Assembly: GCF_039522005.1 (NCBI RefSeq)
Contig: NZ_BAAADA010000072.1
Span: 1 to 45,658, forward strand
Reading direction: 5' to 3'
DNA from: Alkalibacterium indicireducens
GTDB lineage: Bacteria; Bacillota; Bacilli; Lactobacillales; Carnobacteriaceae_A
DNA: 45,658 nucleotides
Shown here: positions 42,588-45,658 of the stretch, piece after piece
Layout: each line of letters begins with the position of its first letter
Position numbering within the stretch: the first letter of the stretch is position 1
Notes under the pieces: model-generated
Database searches by the model: none
The model's input: the letters and a program-made list of their open reading frames with translations, nothing else
Told to the model about the DNA's origin: nothing
Translations under genes and position numbers: made by a program

Positions 42588-42678
42588 GCTAGTTATGGAT
42601 CTGAAATGATTTAAGACATATACTAATGTTGTACAAGAAATCATGTACCTTATCTTTTAACTGAAGGAGAACCTGCCA

Positions 42679-44493
42679 ATGACAACTAATGAATTAAGAG
42701 AACGATCTGAAGTAGCCGACGACTTGAAGTGGGACCTGTCTGCTGTATTTAAAGATGACAAAGCCTACGAAGAGGCAGTAGAGAAAGTAAAACAGGATAC
42801 CGCTCATTTTATTAAACAAGTCGATGGAAAACTGAATGATGCGAAATCTGTCATAGAAGCGGTCGAGGCCTATGAAGACATACGGACGGTCATGTCCCAT
42901 ATCCAGACTTATGCCATGTTGCCGGTGACTGTCGACATTTCCGACAGTGATGCCCAAATAAAAAACAGACGTGCCGCCAACTTTCTGGCAGACACGAATG
43001 CGAAACTCAGCTTTTTCAAATCTCAGCTGGAAGAACTGAGTGAGTCAGTATTAGACGAAGTAAGTGAATCCCAGCCTCGTTTCGCACCATTCATGAGACT
43101 CATTAAGCTGACAAAGAAATGCAAGCTACATCCTAAAGTGGAAGAAGCGCTGGCTCTTCTGAATCCGGTTCTGGATTCGTTTGCCGAAGTCTTTGAACAG
43201 GCGAGACTCGCAGATGCTGATTTTAAAACGTTTGAAGTGAACGGAATAGAGTATCCACTTAGCTTTGTTTTGTACGAAGAAGTGTACATGTATGATACCG
43301 ACAAAGAGATCCGTCGTGCAGCGTATGACGCATTCAACCATACGCTCAGTCAATATAAAAATGTCGTAGCGACTGCCTACTATAATCATGTGCAGCATGA
43401 AAAGACCATTGCAAATATGAGAGGGTACGACTCAATATTTGACTATTTGCTTGCAGATCAGGAAGTAGATCAGGCTTTGTATCACCGCCAAATCGATGTG
43501 ATCATGAAGGAGTTTGCCCCAGTCATGCGCAAATATGTGACGCATTTGAAAGAGGTCCATGACTTAAATAGGTTCACTTATGCTGACCTGAAAGTCGATC
43601 TGGATCCTGATTATACGGCTAAAGTCAGTATAGAAGAATCTCAGGACTTACTGAAACAGGCGATGGCACCATTGGGCGAGGACTACGTCAACTTGCTCCA
43701 GCGTGCTTACCCTGAACGGTGGATTGATTTCGCTCAGAACAAAGGAAAGGAGTCAGGTGCTTTCTGTTCCGCTGCATACGGCAAGCACCCGTATATCCTT
43801 ATGACTTGGACAGGAGATCTGACAGATGCCTATACCTTGTTCCATGAACTCGGTCATGCCGGACAAAGTGAGTTGACCAATGCAAACAACTCCTTTACCG
43901 GTTCGGACCCGTCACTTTATCTGATCGAAGCCCCGTCAACTTTCAACGAGCTGCTTCTGACTGACTACTTAACCAAGCAGACGAACGATCCGAGAATGGA
44001 ACGTAACGTCATTTCTCTAATGATATCAAAGACCTACTTCCATAATTTCGTTACGCACTTGCTTGAAGCGGCTTATCAGCGGGAAGTCTACCGTCTGATT
44101 GATGAAGGAAAAAGTTTTGATGCGGACAAGTTGAGTGAACTGAAACGAAGTGTCCTTGAAGAATTCTGGGGAGATGCTGTCGAGATAGAAGCAGGAGCCG
44201 AGCTGACTTGGATGAGGCAGATCCACTATTATATGGGGCTGTACCCGTATACCTATTCTGCTGGACTGACCATTGCAACTCAGGCATACCTGAAAATGTC
44301 TCAAGGTGAAATGAAGCCGGAACAGTGGCTGGAGTTTCTTGCCTTAGGGGGGCAGAAGACACCAGAAGAAGCTGCCAAGGTAGCGGGTGTAGACATTTCA
44401 ACAGAAAAACCTCTGATGGATACGATCAAGTATCTGGACGAATCAGTCGACCGAATGATCGAACTGACACAGATTATGGAACAAAATCAATAA
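42679..44493 (+). CDS. pepF: Oligoendopeptidase F (M3 metallopeptidase)
   Basis: A 604-residue cytosolic zinc peptidase that cleaves short peptides. It begins with the PepF N-terminal region (DLKWDLSAVF), has the central KGKESGAFCSAAYGKHPYILM and the zinc site HELGH at residues 389-393, with a downstream Glu in LIEAPSTFNELLL. The C-terminal part TYSAGLTIATQAYLK is typical of the family. AAGGAGAA lies 10 bases before the ATG. It follows add by 91 bases but has its own promoter region with no shared terminator visible. Confidence 0.95.
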   Translation: MTTNELRERSEVADDLKWDLSAVFKDDKAYEEAVEKVKQDTAHFIKQVDGKLNDAKSVIEAVEAYEDIRTVMSHIQTYAMLPVTVDISDSDAQIKNRRAANFLADTNAKLSFFKSQLEELSESVLDEVSESQPRFAPFMRLIKLTKKCKLHPKVEEALALLNPVLDSFAEVFEQARLADADFKTFEVNGIEYPLSFVLYEEVYMYDTDKEIRRAAYDAFNHTLSQYKNVVATAYYNHVQHEKTIANMRGYDSIFDYLLADQEVDQALYHRQIDVIMKEFAPVMRKYVTHLKEVHDLNRFTYADLKVDLDPDYTAKVSIEESQDLLKQAMAPLGEDYVNLLQRAYPERWIDFAQNKGKESGAFCSAAYGKHPYILMTWTGDLTDAYTLFHELGHAGQSELTNANNSFTGSDPSLYLIEAPSTFNELLLTDYLTKQTNDPRMERNVISLMISKTYFHNFVTHLLEAAYQREVYRLIDEGKSFDADKLSELKRSVLEEFWGDAVEIEAGAELTWMRQIHYYMGLYPYTYSAGLTIATQAYLKMSQGEMKPEQWLEFLALGGQKTPEEAAKVAGVDISTEKPLMDTIKYLDESVDRMIELTQIMEQNQ

Positions 44494-44498
44494 GTGGA

Positions 44499-44534
44499 CA
44501 AAACGTGCAGATTCTACTCTGCGCGTTTTGATTT
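44499..44534 (+). terminator. pepF: Terminator after pepF
   Basis: CAAAACGTGCAGA pairs with TCTGCGCGTTTTG, followed by a short T-rich tract. Confidence 0.82.
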
Positions 44535-44555
44535 GATTACAGGTAGAATGAGACT

Positions 44556-44873
44556 GTGTTTTCTGATAAGGTGGAATATATACATAGAAATTCATTTCCA
44601 ACCAACGGGGTAACTGCTCAACAGGCAGAAGGTCTTCTAATCGAATCGGGGGATACACTTACAGTTAGAGTTGAAAAGTCGACTAGTGAAACGCCTCTTG
44701 AAGGATCTGCTTATTTGAATACTGAACCCACACTGACAGTATCGACAAGTGAAGGAACGTCATATCATGTCTCTCTTCTTAATAGATACACCCACTATCC
44801 CGAGTACGAAATGATTGATTTATATAGACTGTTGAATACAGGGGAGGAAGATAGACGTGACGAAACCAGCTAG
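44556..44873 (+). CDS. Small hypothetical protein, coupled to a membrane protein gene
   Basis: A 105-residue ORF with no recognised family. It has a strand-rich middle (TLTVRVEKSTSETPLEGSAY, TVSTSEGTSYHVSLL) and an acidic C-terminus. The start is uncertain: GTG at 44556 is used, but no clear binding site precedes it, so this could be the 3' part of a longer gene. It overlaps the next gene by 17 bases, and GGGGAGGA, the binding site of that gene, lies inside it. Translation coupling is therefore likely. Confidence 0.5.
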   Translation: MFSDKVEYIHRNSFPTNGVTAQQAEGLLIESGDTLTVRVEKSTSETPLEGSAYLNTEPTLTVSTSEGTSYHVSLLNRYTHYPEYEMIDLYRLLNTGEEDRRDETS

Positions 44874-45453
44874 TGGATACAAGAAAATTTTCTGGGGCTA
44901 TATCCTATCGATTATTAATGTCTCGGTAGGCTTTCTCATTCTTTTTCCCAGTATAATCGGGTGGTACATCTTGATCAAAGGCTTTGGAGAAATCGAGGAA
45001 AATCTTCCAGCTCAAAATCGCACGCTCATTAACAGCGGGCTGTGTATTCTTTTCACTTTTTCCTTTCTGGAAGGTATTTCTCCTTTGATCAGTCTGGATT
45101 TTCAGATGTTGAGTATGCTCCTGCTCTTTTACCCTCCAGTACATATGGTGGTTGAACTGACCGTCTTTCATAAATTATTCGAGTCTGTAATCATCAGGTT
45201 TACTGAAATGCAGCAGGTAGATAGGGTGAACACCTATACTACAAAAGATACACGGTATCTTTTGATTTCTGGTGTAGCCGTCCTGCTGTTGACAGCAGCT
45301 GCGACAAGTCAACTGACTGGGCTGATTGTGGTTGGGTCTTTATCGGCATTAGTGTCCAAAATATATATGCTGACAGTCATTGCTTCACTAAAAAATGAAG
45401 GGACAAGTGCGATGCAAGTGTCTTCAAATACAGAAACGGTGAATACCAACTGA
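44857..45453 (+). CDS. Integral membrane protein of unknown function
   Basis: A 198-residue protein with about five hydrophobic helices: ILSIINVSVGFLILFPSIIGWYIL, INSGLCILFTFSFLEG, LLLFYPPVHMVVELTVF, YLLISGVAVLLLTAAA and LIVVGSLSALVSKIYML. The start is GTG at 44857, with GGGGAGGA 8 bases before it. It is coupled to the upstream small gene. No family is recognised. Its C-terminus is Ser/Thr/Asn-rich. Confidence 0.72.
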   Translation: MTKPASGYKKIFWGYILSIINVSVGFLILFPSIIGWYILIKGFGEIEENLPAQNRTLINSGLCILFTFSFLEGISPLISLDFQMLSMLLLFYPPVHMVVELTVFHKLFESVIIRFTEMQQVDRVNTYTTKDTRYLLISGVAVLLLTAAATSQLTGLIVVGSLSALVSKIYMLTVIASLKNEGTSAMQVSSNTETVNTN

Positions 45454-45549
45454 TAAACATTATAAATAATAAACCGGCTGCAGACTTTTAAGTATGAAAG
45501 ATGCTTAATAGCATTTAGAGAGAATCAATTGTAGAAAAACTTGAATATG

Positions 45550-45582
45550 AAAAAAAGCACGGACGGCTGTCTGTGCTTTTTT
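45550..45582 (+). terminator. Terminator
   Basis: AAAAAAGCACGGAC pairs with GTCTGTGCTTTTTT. It closes the two-gene unit. Confidence 0.88.
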
Positions 45583-45658
45583 CTGGTAGAATAGGAAAGT
45601 ATAAAGTTTTACCCGCTAGAAAGCCTATCACCTCAAACGTTAATCACTATCACTTGAT

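Noticed and set aside
42600..42660. Sequence similar to the 9691 palindrome (TGTTGTACA ... ATGTAC) before pepF
   Set aside because: The second half does not form a dyad with the first; the resemblance is limited to a few bases and looks accidental.
1..45658. CRISPR arrays, tRNA or rRNA genes
   Set aside because: No regularly spaced repeats, cloverleaf-like sequences or rRNA stretches were seen on reading both strands; a tool search was not possible.

Overview
The window looks like chromosomal DNA of a low-GC Gram-positive bacterium, most likely a lactic acid bacterium of the Carnobacteriaceae type. Supporting signs are strong AGGAGG-like ribosome binding sites, CcpA-type cre and CopY-type sites, PTS sugar uptake, a LytTR/DUF3021 pair, oligoendopeptidase F, a malic enzyme and an ISLre2-family element. 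The taxonomic placement is inference. No rRNA, tRNA or CRISPR array was found.

Left part (1-16.9 kb) is a patchwork. After about 1.9 kb of gene-poor DNA with an IS1380 scrap comes an AT-rich metal/redox module (1.8-5.6 kb). It holds a P1B ATPase with an unusual CPG motif, two near-identical CPSC heavy-metal-binding peptides, a short RIC/ScdA-like protein between them, and an FNR/FLP-type regulator. Two promoters in it carry FNR-like boxes at identical spacing from identical -10 hexamers. Then follow a YwaF-like membrane protein, an SRPBCC protein, a frameshifted cell-wall-anchored peptide gene, a YdeI-like gene, a LytTR/DUF3021 pair, an alpha-glucoside PTS operon (EIICB plus GH4 6-phospho-alpha-glucosidase) with a convergent RpiR regulator, and a CopB ATPase lying between IS21/IS3 and IS30 remnants.

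Middle part (17-31 kb) has a malic enzyme, a PAS-GGDEF-EAL cyclic-di-GMP protein, an XRE membrane regulator, a secreted-protein gene broken by an amber codon, a lipoprotein-gene remnant, a YadGH-like ABC transporter, and a MarR / ring-cleaving dioxygenase / FMN reductase cluster that resembles quinone-stress operons. A DASS dicarboxylate transporter follows. Next is a two-gene operon (BASS-family transporter plus iron-type alcohol dehydrogenase) whose leader has a Leu-Ile-Ile-Ile-Ile peptide and competing hairpins, which looks like ribosome-mediated attenuation.

Right part (31-45.6 kb) starts with a lipoprotein gene split by a roughly 0.33-kb IS200/IS605-like element that has both ends and a structured right end but no tnpA or tnpB. 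Beside it is an ISLre2 element. Then come an SDR plus lipoprotein pair (the lipoprotein is the intact relative of the 22.3-kb remnant), a Phd/RelE-type toxin-antitoxin pair, a frameshifted membrane protein, selD-mnmH (selenophosphate synthase and tRNA 2-selenouridine synthase), a structured intergenic region with covarying hairpins, a decayed SDR, adenosine deaminase, pepF and two coupled unknown genes.

Many small genes here are broken (frameshifts, in-frame stops, insertions), mostly accessory surface or secreted proteins, while the metabolic genes are intact.
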